A stretch of DNA of 64,000 nucleotides from positions 1 to 64,000 of the forward strand of contig JBLWUP010000026.1 in the NCBI GenBank assembly GCA_048268885.1. The letters are read 5' to 3'. The DNA comes from Pelagibius sp048268885. GTDB lineage: Bacteria; Pseudomonadota; Alphaproteobacteria; Kiloniellales; Kiloniellaceae. The position numbers were made by a program, and so were the translations under genes. Below the pieces are notes generated by a model that saw only the letters and a program-made list of their open reading frames with translations, ran no database searches and was not told the DNA's origin. Below are positions 45,711 through 53,535 of the stretch, piece after piece (the stretch's first letter is position 1; every line of letters begins with the position of its first letter).

Positions 45711-46565
45711 GGCGGCGCAGGCCGCGGCGTCTTGGGAGCGGCCGCCGGCGCCGGAAAGCAGGGTGCCGCCTTCGGTCATGACGTCCCAGTACTCGGGGCG
45801 CTCGGCCTCTGCCCGCGCCAGGAGGGTCCTGACGTCGGCGTAGCATACCTGCCGCAGGCCGCGGTGCTCGACCAGGGGACCTGCGTCCTTGAAGTGCAGG
45901 CCGTAGTTGCGCAGGCGCCGAAGCAGGGAGGGCTCGGCGGCAAGGCACCAGTGCGTGATGCCATGGCGCATGCTCGCCCGCACGAGGCCGCGGATGAGGC
46001 CCAGGGACATATAGGGCATGAGCTTCTCGGCCACATTGGGCTGCTGTTCCGCCGCGTCGGTGGCGCCGCGCAGGATCTCCCGGACGGACCGGGTGATGGC
46101 GAAGCGGGAGACCTCGGCCGTCGAGGCCCCGGGCAGGCGCCTCAGTTCGTCGATGCTGTCGATGTCGGCGTACTCGGCCAGGGGAAGCTTGGTGACCCAG
46201 CTCGGCGCCGACGCGCCAGGCCTGACCAGACGGACGGTGCCGACTGCCTGGTTGCTGGCTCTGTCACGCAGGAGGCTATGGTAGGCATAGCCGTCATAGC
46301 GATCCTGCTCCATGCCGCCGGGGCAGGCGGTGGCTTCCTCAAAGCCGCGGTCCAGACAATAGACTTGGTAGCGAAGTCGGAACGCCGCTTCCAGCTCGTG
46401 GTCCTCGGTCGCAGAAGCTTCTTTGAACACGTCATCAAAGTGTTGCAGCAGACTGGCGCGGTCGGACGGGAAGCCAGGTTCACGTCTATCCAGAGGCGCG
46501 CTCAGAATCATGCGAGATGAGGCGAGAGAAGAGTGCAGAGTCGAGGAGGAGGGCTGGTATCCCAT
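45708..46565 (-). CDS. PEP-CTERM/exosortase system-associated acyltransferase (LuxI-like GNAT), copy 2
   Basis: A 285-residue paralogue of copy 1 with LEAAFRLRYQVYCLDRGFE, GTVRLVRPG, AEVSRFAITRSVREILRG and RRLRNYGLHFKDAGPLVEHRG. Sequence outside the core differs widely, so it is an old duplication. The protein ends AACAA and the stop codon is the first triplet of the double-hairpin element. ATG 46565 is used; ATG 46511 would remove 18 residues. Having two copies suggests two acyl donors or acceptors. Confidence 0.88.
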   Translation of the reverse strand: MGYQPSSSTLHSSLASSRMILSAPLDRREPGFPSDRASLLQHFDDVFKEASATEDHELEAAFRLRYQVYCLDRGFEEATACPGGMEQDRYDGYAYHSLLRDRASNQAVGTVRLVRPGASAPSWVTKLPLAEYADIDSIDELRRLPGASTAEVSRFAITRSVREILRGATDAAEQQPNVAEKLMPYMSLGLIRGLVRASMRHGITHWCLAAEPSLLRRLRNYGLHFKDAGPLVEHRGLRQVCYADVRTLLARAEAERPEYWDVMTEGGTLLSGAGGRSQDAAACAA

Positions 46566-47211
46566 TGCAATCCGATCGAGTCAGTCGTTGAGCGGTTTCG
46601 TTACCAGTTCTTCGGCGAGGCTCGCAGAGAGGCGAGAAAATTTAGTTAACAGAATCCGTCCCACAGGGGGCTTGAAGTAAAAGCCCCGGATTTGCCACAG
46701 ACCTTCGATTCGCGGCTCACAGCTCCCTTGGCGCGGCTTGGCCGGCGCTGAAATTTCATAGGGATTTCTGGGAACACTGTTGAAAATCAATTACTTGTTT
46801 CCGATAAACCGAGAGGGCTCGGTTAGACCTCCGTTCCAAAGTGCTTTCATGGCGCCGCCCCTTTGCCGGGAATTTCGAGGTAATCCGCATCACAAAAGCG
46901 TTAACCATATATACTGGTACCAACGTTAAGTCCCTGTGACAATTTGTGGCTTCGCTGAAACTATTCTGTATCACGAAGCGTTTCCCTTGCCCTAATTCTG
47001 CCTTTATCTGGCCATTTCAGTTAAACACTGTGCGTATATCCAAAAAGTTGCGGTGATTTCACTAAATCAACTTTGGATGAGGGAGTGATTCTCTTGCCCG
47101 GCCGGCAGGCAAAACCGGCGTCCAAGTCGTTGGATTCAGGGATGGATTGGCGGCTCTTGCCGGCCCTGTGAAGGGGGACGGAAGGATCTCGCGGACGCTT
47201 GGCGCGAGGGC
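46566..47211. other. 646-bp non-coding gap, AT-rich
   Basis: The region has clearly more A/T than the surrounding genes and no convincing reading frame on either strand. It precedes acyltransferase copy 2 and follows the small membrane protein gene, both leftward. It probably contains the acyltransferase promoter. Confidence 0.5.
46681..46698 (-). promoter_or_regulatory. possible sigma-54 promoter for acyltransferase copy 2
   Basis: Read on the minus strand, GTGGCAAATCCGGGGCTT has GG and GC exactly ten bases apart, with TGGCA at -24 and only GC-T at -12. The predicted start near 46671 gives a leader of about 106 nt. It is weaker than the site at 40025. Confidence 0.3.
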
Positions 47212-47523
47212 TCAGCGGCGATATCCGGGGTTGCGATGGCGCCGCGGGGCCGCAGCGGAAGTTCCGCCCGCCGTCGGCTGCGTCGGCTGCGTCGGCGCGC
47301 CCGGCTCTGCCGGCGGGGGTGTCTGGGACGGCTGGGGCGCTTCCCCGCCGGCCCGCTGCGTCCGGCCACGATCCTTACCCATCGTCGGCGGCGTCTCGGC
47401 CGGCTGGCGCATCTTGATGAAGCCGGTCTGCTCGGAGATCGAGCGTGCCCCGTCGTTCTTGATGCTCCAGACCATCACGTAAATGATGCCGATGATGAAG
47501 ATTCCGAGGGCGATCGAGGTCAT
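47212..47523 (-). CDS. small membrane protein with proline-rich tail, unknown function
   Basis: A 103-residue protein. One N-terminal membrane helix (MTSIALGIFIIGIIYVMVWS) is followed by a polar segment (IKNDGARSISEQTGFIKMR) and a Pro/Ala/Thr-rich tail ending in basic residues. No catalytic motif is seen. ATG 47523 is chosen because it starts the helix and CAGGAG lies about 8 bases upstream; the frame continues to 47655 but that part overlaps the hydrolase. It lies just after hydrolase 1 on the same strand, so it is likely the last gene of that operon. It may be an accessory of the secretion or polymerisation complex. Confidence 0.6.
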   Translation of the reverse strand: MTSIALGIFIIGIIYVMVWSIKNDGARSISEQTGFIKMRQPAETPPTMGKDRGRTQRAGGEAPQPSQTPPPAEPGAPTQPTQPTAGGTSAAAPRRHRNPGYRR

Positions 47524-47611
47524 CGGCGGCGCTCCTGCGGGGCTGGGAGCCCTCCGGAGGGCCGGTGCGGCCACGGGGTGCCGCCCCGCGGTTTGCAGGG
47601 GCGTCTTTTCC

Positions 47612-48511
47612 TCAGCTCTTGAGCCAATCGATCGTCCATTCGGCGACTCTATCACGCCACTCCCGGCGCGAAAACGTGTGGTCGGCGGCCGCGAGATCCT
47701 GCCTGCGTACCCGCGGGTCGCTCAGCAGGCGCTGCCAGGCCTCCGACTCCCGGGCGGAATCCTCGAACTCCCGGGCCGTCAGGTCCTGGCCGCTCATGAG
47801 CAGCAGGACCGGGCCGCGGTAGCGGGCGAGGCCGTCGGCCATGCGCGCGGGCAGGGGGCGGCTGTCGGAGCTTTCCGGTGCAGCGCTTTCGCCGGTCTTG
47901 CGCCCACGGCCAAGCACCTGGGCGATCAGTCCGAAGAGCGAAGAGAGAGCCGCCCCAAGGTCGAAGCGGCCGGTCAGCAGGCGCCGCCACAGGTCTCGAT
48001 CGGTGAGGCGCTGGCGGTAGTAGTGCTTCAGATAGGTGCGCGCCTCGCTCTCGGGTGTGCGCACCCAGGGGTTCAACAGCACGATGCCGTCCACCCTGGG
48101 GTCCTGGTGGGCGTAGAAAAGTATCGCCGAGGCGGCATCGCAAAGCCCCCAGAGGGCGACCCCCTCCAGGTCGGGACAGCGGGCCTGGAAGGCATCGAGG
48201 GCCGCGGCGATGTCGTCGCCGATGTTCTCGAAGCCCAGGTAGGGCTCGTCGCTGTCGCCGATGCCCCGGTGGTCGAAGCGCATGACGGCGAAACCCGCGG
48301 CCGCCAGGGCGCGCGCCAGGAGCAGGAACTGGCGATGGCTGCCGACGCGGTACTGCGGGCCGCCGACGACGATCAGCACGCCGCGCCGCGCCGGGGCCGC
48401 CGGGCCGTGCAGGGGGCGGTGCAGGATGCCGACCAACTCGGCCTCGCCGCAGGCAAAGGTGAAGGCCTGCTCCTGTCCGCTGGTACCGGTCGCTTCGGGG
48501 GGGCTGGTCAT
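47612..48511 (-). CDS. hydrolase 1, exosortase A system-associated (alpha/beta hydrolase)
   Basis: A 299-residue alpha/beta-hydrolase. It has VLIVVGGPQYRVGSHRQF, RFDHRGIGDS and ALWGLCDAASA, where LCDA takes the place of the usual G-x-S-x-G elbow (Cys for Ser), and a late RRQDLAAADHTFSRREW with the catalytic His. It matches the family recalled as TIGR03100. The start overlaps the stop of hydrolase 2 by 4 bp. Substrate unknown; it may release acyl groups from the ACP or product. Confidence 0.88.
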   Translation of the reverse strand: MTSPPEATGTSGQEQAFTFACGEAELVGILHRPLHGPAAPARRGVLIVVGGPQYRVGSHRQFLLLARALAAAGFAVMRFDHRGIGDSDEPYLGFENIGDDIAAALDAFQARCPDLEGVALWGLCDAASAILFYAHQDPRVDGIVLLNPWVRTPESEARTYLKHYYRQRLTDRDLWRRLLTGRFDLGAALSSLFGLIAQVLGRGRKTGESAAPESSDSRPLPARMADGLARYRGPVLLLMSGQDLTAREFEDSARESEAWQRLLSDPRVRRQDLAAADHTFSRREWRDRVAEWTIDWLKS

Positions 48512-49323
48512 GGCCTGAAAAGCCCGTCGGTCGCGTCGAGCAGGCCGGGGGCGATGGTGATCTCCTGGATCGCCCAGAAGGACTCCCCCGTTACGGCCTC
48601 GCCCACGAGGGGGTGCCCGTCCTGCGCCAGCTTGGCGAGGAGCTGTTGCGTCGCCGGCGCCAGCTCCGCCTCTTCGGCGGCGCTGACCTCCAGCAGCTGC
48701 GGCGCGGGGCCGCTGAGGCCGCGCAGCAGGCTCTCCAGCTTCAGGCCGCCCAGCGCCTCGGCGAGCGCCGGCGCCACCTCGTAGCCGGCGATTTCCAGCG
48801 GCGTGCCGGCCGCCAGTTGGGCGCGCAGGTCCTTGGTGGTCTCCTTGCCGGCGCCCTTTTCCATCGTGGCGGCGACGCGCAGGCGCAGGAACTGGGTGAG
48901 GAAGCGGTCGCCGGAGAGCACGGGCTGCCACAGCAGCAGGCGGCTGAGCGGCATCGGCGGGGCGGCCGCGACTTCGGCCGCCAGCAGGGTGCCCAGGCGC
49001 AGGCCCCAAAGGCCGAGCGCGCCGCCGCTGCGCGCGGCCAGCCAGGCCAGGGCCGCCTCGGCATCCGCGCGCCAGATCTCCCAGCGCGCCTGGCCGAAGT
49101 CCCCGGCGCTGTCACCGGTGCCGAAGGGGTCGAGCAGTAGCACGTCGACGCCCAGCGCCGCCAGCCGGCGGGCCTGGAGCGCCGCCATGCGGCGGCTGCG
49201 GTTCATCTCCTCGGCGAAGGGGGGCAGGTAGACCAGGCCCAATCCTTGGCGGCGCTCCGGCGCGGCGGCATGATGCACGGCGAAGAGAGGCCCTTGCGTG
49301 CCGTCGAGAAAGAATGCCTCCAT
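48508..49323 (-). CDS. hydrolase 2, exosortase A system-associated (alpha/beta hydrolase)
   Basis: A 271-residue alpha/beta-hydrolase-like protein with LVYLPPFAEEMNRSRRMAA, LLLDPFGTGDSAGDFGQARW and LGLWGLRLGTLLAAEVA at the nucleophile elbow, where LRLG lacks a serine, so catalysis as a normal hydrolase is doubtful. It matches the family recalled as TIGR03101. It is translationally coupled to hydrolase 1 through an ATGA overlap. It lies downstream of the ACP gene, all leftward. Confidence 0.87.
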   Translation of the reverse strand: MEAFFLDGTQGPLFAVHHAAAPERRQGLGLVYLPPFAEEMNRSRRMAALQARRLAALGVDVLLLDPFGTGDSAGDFGQARWEIWRADAEAALAWLAARSGGALGLWGLRLGTLLAAEVAAAPPMPLSRLLLWQPVLSGDRFLTQFLRLRVAATMEKGAGKETTKDLRAQLAAGTPLEIAGYEVAPALAEALGGLKLESLLRGLSGPAPQLLEVSAAEEAELAPATQQLLAKLAQDGHPLVGEAVTGESFWAIQEITIAPGLLDATDGLFRP

Positions 49324-49340
49324 GAACGCCCGCCCCCTGG

Positions 49341-49388
49341 ATGCTCGCTCTTGGGTATGCTCGCTCTTGGGTATGCTCGCCCTTGGGA
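49341..49388. repeat. 16-bp tandem repeat, three copies
   Basis: ATGCTCGCTCTTGGGT occurs at 49341-49356 and 49357-49372, and ATGCTCGCCCTTGGGA at 49373-49388. It fills the gap between hydrolase 2 and the ACP gene. Confidence 0.85.
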
Positions 49389-49392
49389 GCCC

Positions 49393-49644
49393 TCAGCCCT
49401 CGAGCTTGCTCTCGACGAAGCGCGTCAGGCTGCCGAGGGTCTCGAAGACCTCGGCCGAGATGTCGTCGTCATCGACCTCGATGTCGAACTGCTCCTCCAG
49501 CCCGGTGACGACGGTGACCACGGCCATGGAATCGAATTCGGGAATGCTGCCGAAGAGCGCCGTCGACTCGTCGAACTCGTTGACCCGGTCTCCCAGTTGC
49601 AGGGCTTCCTGCAGCACCCGCTTCACACCGTCAATTACAGCCAT
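49393..49644 (-). CDS. acyl carrier protein, exosortase A system-associated
   Basis: An 83-residue acidic, four-helix ACP. The phosphopantetheine serine is Ser39 in EFDSMAVV. ATG 49644 is preceded by GGAGG; a longer frame to 49704 adds 20 Pro/Ala residues and is not supported. With the adjacent AMP-forming ligase, decarboxylase and acyltransferases it would carry the acyl or amino-acyl intermediate of the locus. Confidence 0.9.
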   Translation of the reverse strand: MAVIDGVKRVLQEALQLGDRVNEFDESTALFGSIPEFDSMAVVTVVTGLEEQFDIEVDDDDISAEVFETLGSLTRFVESKLEG

Positions 49645-49857
49645 CAATCCTCCGAAAGCCTTCCATGCAGTTCGCGCCGGCGGCGGCGCAGCTCCAATGA
49701 TCACGGTGTCCCCCCGTCATGGCAAAGACAAAGGCACCGCTTCTTTGCGAAGATATAAAGGGATTCCCCTAAAACATCAGAATTATCATTTCACCGCTTT
49801 GATTTATCATCCTTCACTTATCAAAATCGTGACGTCGAATCACCGCCCTCCCGCTGC
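49645..49857. promoter_or_regulatory. divergent ACP/GNAT gap with ATTATCAT half-palindrome
   Basis: This 213-bp, AT-rich gap separates the leftward ACP-hydrolase operon from the rightward GNAT-ligase operon. ATTATCAT at 49783-49790 equals the left eight bases of the palindromes at 4841 and 15760; TTATCATCC and TTATCAAAA follow nearby. Confidence 0.4.
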
Positions 49858-50559
49858 ATGGCCGCCCCGTTGATGGACAAGCTCACCAACCTCTTGCGGG
49901 AACTGGGCTTCGCCGGAACCCTTTGCTATGCCGTCCAGCGCCTGGGCGCCAGGACCGGCGGCCTGCTCGCGCTGCACCGCTATCTCTTTGTGGCCCAGCC
50001 TGTCGCCGCGCACCCCCTTTTGCCGCCCCGGCGCGGCCGCTCGATCGAGGTGCGTCCGCTGGACCCGCAGGACGAGGCGCTCCTGGCCCTGCCCCTGGAC
50101 CGGGCCGTTCTCGCCTATCGGGCCGGGCAGGGGGCGCTCTGCTTCGGCGCCTTCAAGGGGGGCGAGATCATCGGCTGCCTCTGGCTCTGCCTGGCGGGCT
50201 ACGACGAGGACGAGGTCCGCTGCCGCTACCTGCCGCAGCCGGACGGCCAGGCCTCCTGGGACTTCGACGTCTATCTGCTGCCCGAACACCGCAGCGGCCT
50301 GGGTTTTGCGCGGCTGTGGGACGAGGCCAACGCCTTCCTGCGTCAGCGCGGCGTCGCCTACAGCTGGAGCCGGATCTCCGCCTTCAACACCGGATCGCTC
50401 GCCTCCCATGCCCGCCTCGGCGCCGAGGTCGCCGGCCGGGCCACCTTCCTCCGGCTCGGCCCCTGTCAGCTCATGTCGGCGAACCTGCCGCCCTACCTGC
50501 ACTTTTCCTGGCGGGGCGGCGCTCGGCCGACCCTCGTCTTGAGCAACCAAAAGCTGTGA
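49858..50559 (+). CDS. GNAT-fold acetyltransferase-like protein of the XrtA core
   Basis: A 233-residue protein similar in layout to the GNAT protein at 15879-16520. An N-terminal helical region is followed by WDFDVYLLPEHRSGLGFARLWDEA, in which HRSGLGFA is the acyl-CoA loop (R-x-x-G-x-G), and SRISAFNTGSLASHARLGA. Start ATG 49858 has no ribosome site; ATG 49873 is an alternative. It opens the operon that continues with the acyl ligase, decarboxylase and Asn-synthetase-like gene. Confidence 0.72.
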   Translation: MAAPLMDKLTNLLRELGFAGTLCYAVQRLGARTGGLLALHRYLFVAQPVAAHPLLPPRRGRSIEVRPLDPQDEALLALPLDRAVLAYRAGQGALCFGAFKGGEIIGCLWLCLAGYDEDEVRCRYLPQPDGQASWDFDVYLLPEHRSGLGFARLWDEANAFLRQRGVAYSWSRISAFNTGSLASHARLGAEVAGRATFLRLGPCQLMSANLPPYLHFSWRGGARPTLVLSNQKL

Positions 50560-50696
50560 TCCGGAATGCAACTCTCCTTTCGCCGAATCACAGGAAGACT
50601 CCCGAAAGTTGGGCCTTTATCTCGCATTGACAGGGGGTTACGGTTCCCTGCAATTCCACCCTCCCGCAAGGCCAATCCCGAGCTAAAGCCGCAGTT

Positions 50697-52325
50697 ATGA
50701 TCCAGGCCCTCCACGAGTTTGTCTCGCAAGGTGCTCGGCAATGGCCGCAGCAGACGGCGCTCGTCTTCAAGCAGGAGCGGGTGTCCTACGACGCGCTCTG
50801 GACGCTCGTTCAGCAGGCCGCCGCCGGGCTGTCGCACCTGGGCCTCGCCAAGGGCGAGCGGGTCGGGGTCTGGCTCGACAAGCGGGTCGAGACCGTCACG
50901 GCGTTCTTTGCGGCCTCCCTGGCGGGCGGCGTTTTCGTGCCGGTCAATCCGGTGCTGCGGCCGCCCCAGGTCGGGCACATCCTGAAGGACTGCAACGTGC
51001 GTCTGCTGGTCACCTCGCGCGACCGGCTGCGCAGCCTCGACACCCTGCTGGAGGACTGTCCGGATCTGGAATACGTCGTGCTGGTCGATCCCCGGCCGGA
51101 CGACGACTGGGGCGCCAGGCTCACGGTCCTGGACTGGGAGGCTCTGCGCCAGGCGGCGGCGCCGGAGGCGGCCGGTTTCCCCCGGGTCATCGACCTCGAC
51201 ATGGCGGCGATCCTCTACACCTCCGGCAGCACCGGGCGTCCGAAGGGCGTGGTGCTGTCGCACCGCAACCTGGTGGTCGGCGGCCAGAGCGTCAGCCAGT
51301 ACCTGGAGAACAACCGCGAGGACCGCATCCTCTCGGCCCTGCCGCTCAGCTTCGATGCCGGCCTCAGCCAGATCACCACGGCCTTCTGTGTCGGCGCCAC
51401 CCTGGTGCTGATGAACTACCTGCTGCCGCGCGACCTGAAAAAGATCTGCGCCCGGGAAGGCATCACCGGGCTCACCGCGGTGCCGCCGCTGTGGTTCCAG
51501 CTTGCCGAACTCGACTGGTCGGACGGCGCGGGCGACACGCTGCGCTACTTCGCCAACACCGGTGGCCATATGCCGCTGCCGCTGCTGCAGCGTCTGCGGA
51601 CCATCTTTCCAAAGGCGAAGCCTTATCTGATGTACGGCCTGACCGAGGCCTTTCGCTCCACCTATCTCGATCCCGCCGAGGTCGACCGCCGCCCCGACAG
51701 CATCGGCAAGGCGATCCCCAATGCGGAGATCCTGGTGGTGAACGCCGAGGGCGAGCTCTGCACGCCGGGCGAAGAGGGCGAACTGGTCCACCGCGGCGCG
51801 CTGGTGTCGCTCGGCTACTGGAACGATACGGAACGCACGGCGGAGCGCTTCCGCCCGGCACCGGGAAGGCCGCCGGAACTTGCCGGCGAGGAACTGGCGG
51901 TGTGGTCGGGCGACATCGTGCGTCGCGACGAGGAAGGCTTCCTCTACTACGTCGGCCGGCGCGACGACATGATCAAGACTTCCGGTTACCGCGTCAGCTC
52001 GACGGAGATCGAAGAAGTCGTCTACGCCACCGGCTGCGTCGAGGAAGTGGCGGCAATCGGCGTGCCGCATCCCACCCTGGGCCAGGGCATCGCGGTGGTG
52101 GTGAAACCCAAGGGCGGCGCGGCGCTGGCCGAAGACGAGGTCATGGCGGCCTGCCGCCGCGACCTGCCGCTCTACATGGTGCCGGGGCTGCTCGTCGCGC
52201 GGCCGCATCTGCCGCGCAATCCGAACGGCAAGATCGACCGCCCGGCGCTGGCGGCGGAACTGGCCGGGGCCTTCCAGCCGCGTGAAGCAAAAGACGAGGA
52301 AGATCTGACATGCACCCAGCCCTGA
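50697..52325 (+). CDS. acyl-CoA/ACP ligase (AMP-forming), exosortase A system-associated
   Basis: A 542-residue ANL-superfamily enzyme. It has ILYTSGSTGRPKGVVLSH (ATP P-loop), YGLTEAFRSTYL, WSGDIVRRDEEGFLYYVGR and PNGKIDRPAL with the C-terminal catalytic Lys. It matches the exosortase-associated family recalled as TIGR03098. It would adenylate a fatty or amino acid and load it on the nearby ACP. The gene overlaps the decarboxylase gene by 16 bp. Confidence 0.9.
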   Translation: MIQALHEFVSQGARQWPQQTALVFKQERVSYDALWTLVQQAAAGLSHLGLAKGERVGVWLDKRVETVTAFFAASLAGGVFVPVNPVLRPPQVGHILKDCNVRLLVTSRDRLRSLDTLLEDCPDLEYVVLVDPRPDDDWGARLTVLDWEALRQAAAPEAAGFPRVIDLDMAAILYTSGSTGRPKGVVLSHRNLVVGGQSVSQYLENNREDRILSALPLSFDAGLSQITTAFCVGATLVLMNYLLPRDLKKICAREGITGLTAVPPLWFQLAELDWSDGAGDTLRYFANTGGHMPLPLLQRLRTIFPKAKPYLMYGLTEAFRSTYLDPAEVDRRPDSIGKAIPNAEILVVNAEGELCTPGEEGELVHRGALVSLGYWNDTERTAERFRPAPGRPPELAGEELAVWSGDIVRRDEEGFLYYVGRRDDMIKTSGYRVSSTEIEEVVYATGCVEEVAAIGVPHPTLGQGIAVVVKPKGGAALAEDEVMAACRRDLPLYMVPGLLVARPHLPRNPNGKIDRPALAAELAGAFQPREAKDEEDLTCTQP

Positions 52326-53527
52326 CCCAGTGGCAGGCGCGCGACGGCTGTTTGGAAGTCGGCGGGCAGAGCCTGACCCGTCTGGCCGAGCGGGTCGGGC
52401 AGACGCCCTTCTTCGTTTATGACCGGGGCCTGCTCGACGCGCGCGTCGCGCTGCTGCGGCGCAGCCTGCCGCCGGCGATACAGCTGCATTACGCCATCAA
52501 GGCCAACCCCATGCCCGCGCTGGTGCAGCATCTGCAGCCCCAGGTCGACGGCTTCGACGTCGCTTCCGCCCGGGAGATGATGGTCGCGCTGGATGCGGGC
52601 ATGGCGCCGGAAAACATCGCCTTCGCGGGGCCGGGCAAAAGCGACGCGGAACTGAGCCGCGCCGTGGCCGCCGGCATCCTCATCGAGATCGAGTCCGAAG
52701 GCGAAGCGCAGCGTCTCGCCAGGCTGGCCGAGGCGAGCGGCTATCCGGCGCGCGTGGCGGTGCGCATCAATCCCGACTTCGAACTCAAAGGCTCGGGCAT
52801 GCGCATGGGCGGCGGCGCCCAGCAGTTCGGCGTCGACGCCGAGCGCGTGCCGCAGCTGCTGGGACAGATCGCCACGCTGGGTCTCGGCTTCGAAGGCTTC
52901 CACATCTTCGCCGGCTCCCAGAACCTGCGTGCCGACATCATCTGCGACGTCCAGCGCAAGACTGTCGATCTGGCCCTGGGTCTGGCGGAGCAGGCCAAGG
53001 TGCCGCTGCGTTACCTCAACATGGGCGGCGGTTTCGGCATTCCCTACTTCCCCAAGGACCAGCCGCTCGACCTGGCGCAGGTGGGCGACAATCTCGCGCC
53101 CTTGACCGAAGAGATCGCGGCGCGTCAACCGGAGGCCGAGATCGTGCTGGAGCTGGGCCGCTTCATCGTCGGCGAGGTCGGGATCTACGTGTCGCGGGTC
53201 ATCGACCGCAAGGAATCGCGCGGCCAGATCTTCCTGGTCACCGACGGCGGCCTGCACCATCAGCTCGCCGCCTCGGGCAACTTCGGCCAGGTGATCCGGC
53301 GCAACTATCCGCTGGCCATCGGCAACAAGTTCGACGCCGCCCCCAGCGAGACGGCCTCGGTGGTCGGTTGCCTCTGCACGCCGCTGGATCTGCTCGGCGA
53401 CCGCTGTGAACTGCCGGCGGGCGAAGTCGGCGATCTCGTGGTGGTCTTCCAGTCCGGCGCCTACGGCCTGACCGCCAGCCCGACGGCTTTCCTGAGCCAT
53501 CCGGCGGCGGTCGAAGTCCTGGTATAG
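52310..53527 (+). CDS. pyridoxal-dependent decarboxylase, exosortase A system-associated
   Basis: A 405-residue fold-type III PLP enzyme of the diaminopimelate/ornithine decarboxylase class. The PLP-binding Lys64 lies in LHYAIKANPMP; further landmarks are LNMGGGFGIPY and LELGRFIVGEVG, and the second-site Cys is in VVGCLCTPLD. It matches the family recalled as TIGR03099. It probably makes an amine from an amino acid for the ACP- or polymer-linked substituent. Its ATG lies inside the ligase gene, so the two are coupled. Confidence 0.92.
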   Translation: MHPALTQWQARDGCLEVGGQSLTRLAERVGQTPFFVYDRGLLDARVALLRRSLPPAIQLHYAIKANPMPALVQHLQPQVDGFDVASAREMMVALDAGMAPENIAFAGPGKSDAELSRAVAAGILIEIESEGEAQRLARLAEASGYPARVAVRINPDFELKGSGMRMGGGAQQFGVDAERVPQLLGQIATLGLGFEGFHIFAGSQNLRADIICDVQRKTVDLALGLAEQAKVPLRYLNMGGGFGIPYFPKDQPLDLAQVGDNLAPLTEEIAARQPEAEIVLELGRFIVGEVGIYVSRVIDRKESRGQIFLVTDGGLHHQLAASGNFGQVIRRNYPLAIGNKFDAAPSETASVVGCLCTPLDLLGDRCELPAGEVGDLVVVFQSGAYGLTASPTAFLSHPAAVEVLV

Positions 53528-53535
53528 GTCCGGCC

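Noticed and set aside
45571..45948. 125-residue frame including the hairpin element
   Set aside because: It reads antisense out-of-frame through the acyltransferase and the palindromes. The shared C-terminus with a frame at 55523 only reflects the repeat.
46756..46974. 72-residue minus-strand frame in the 646-bp gap
   Set aside because: Composition unlike neighbouring genes and no ribosome site; treated as non-coding.
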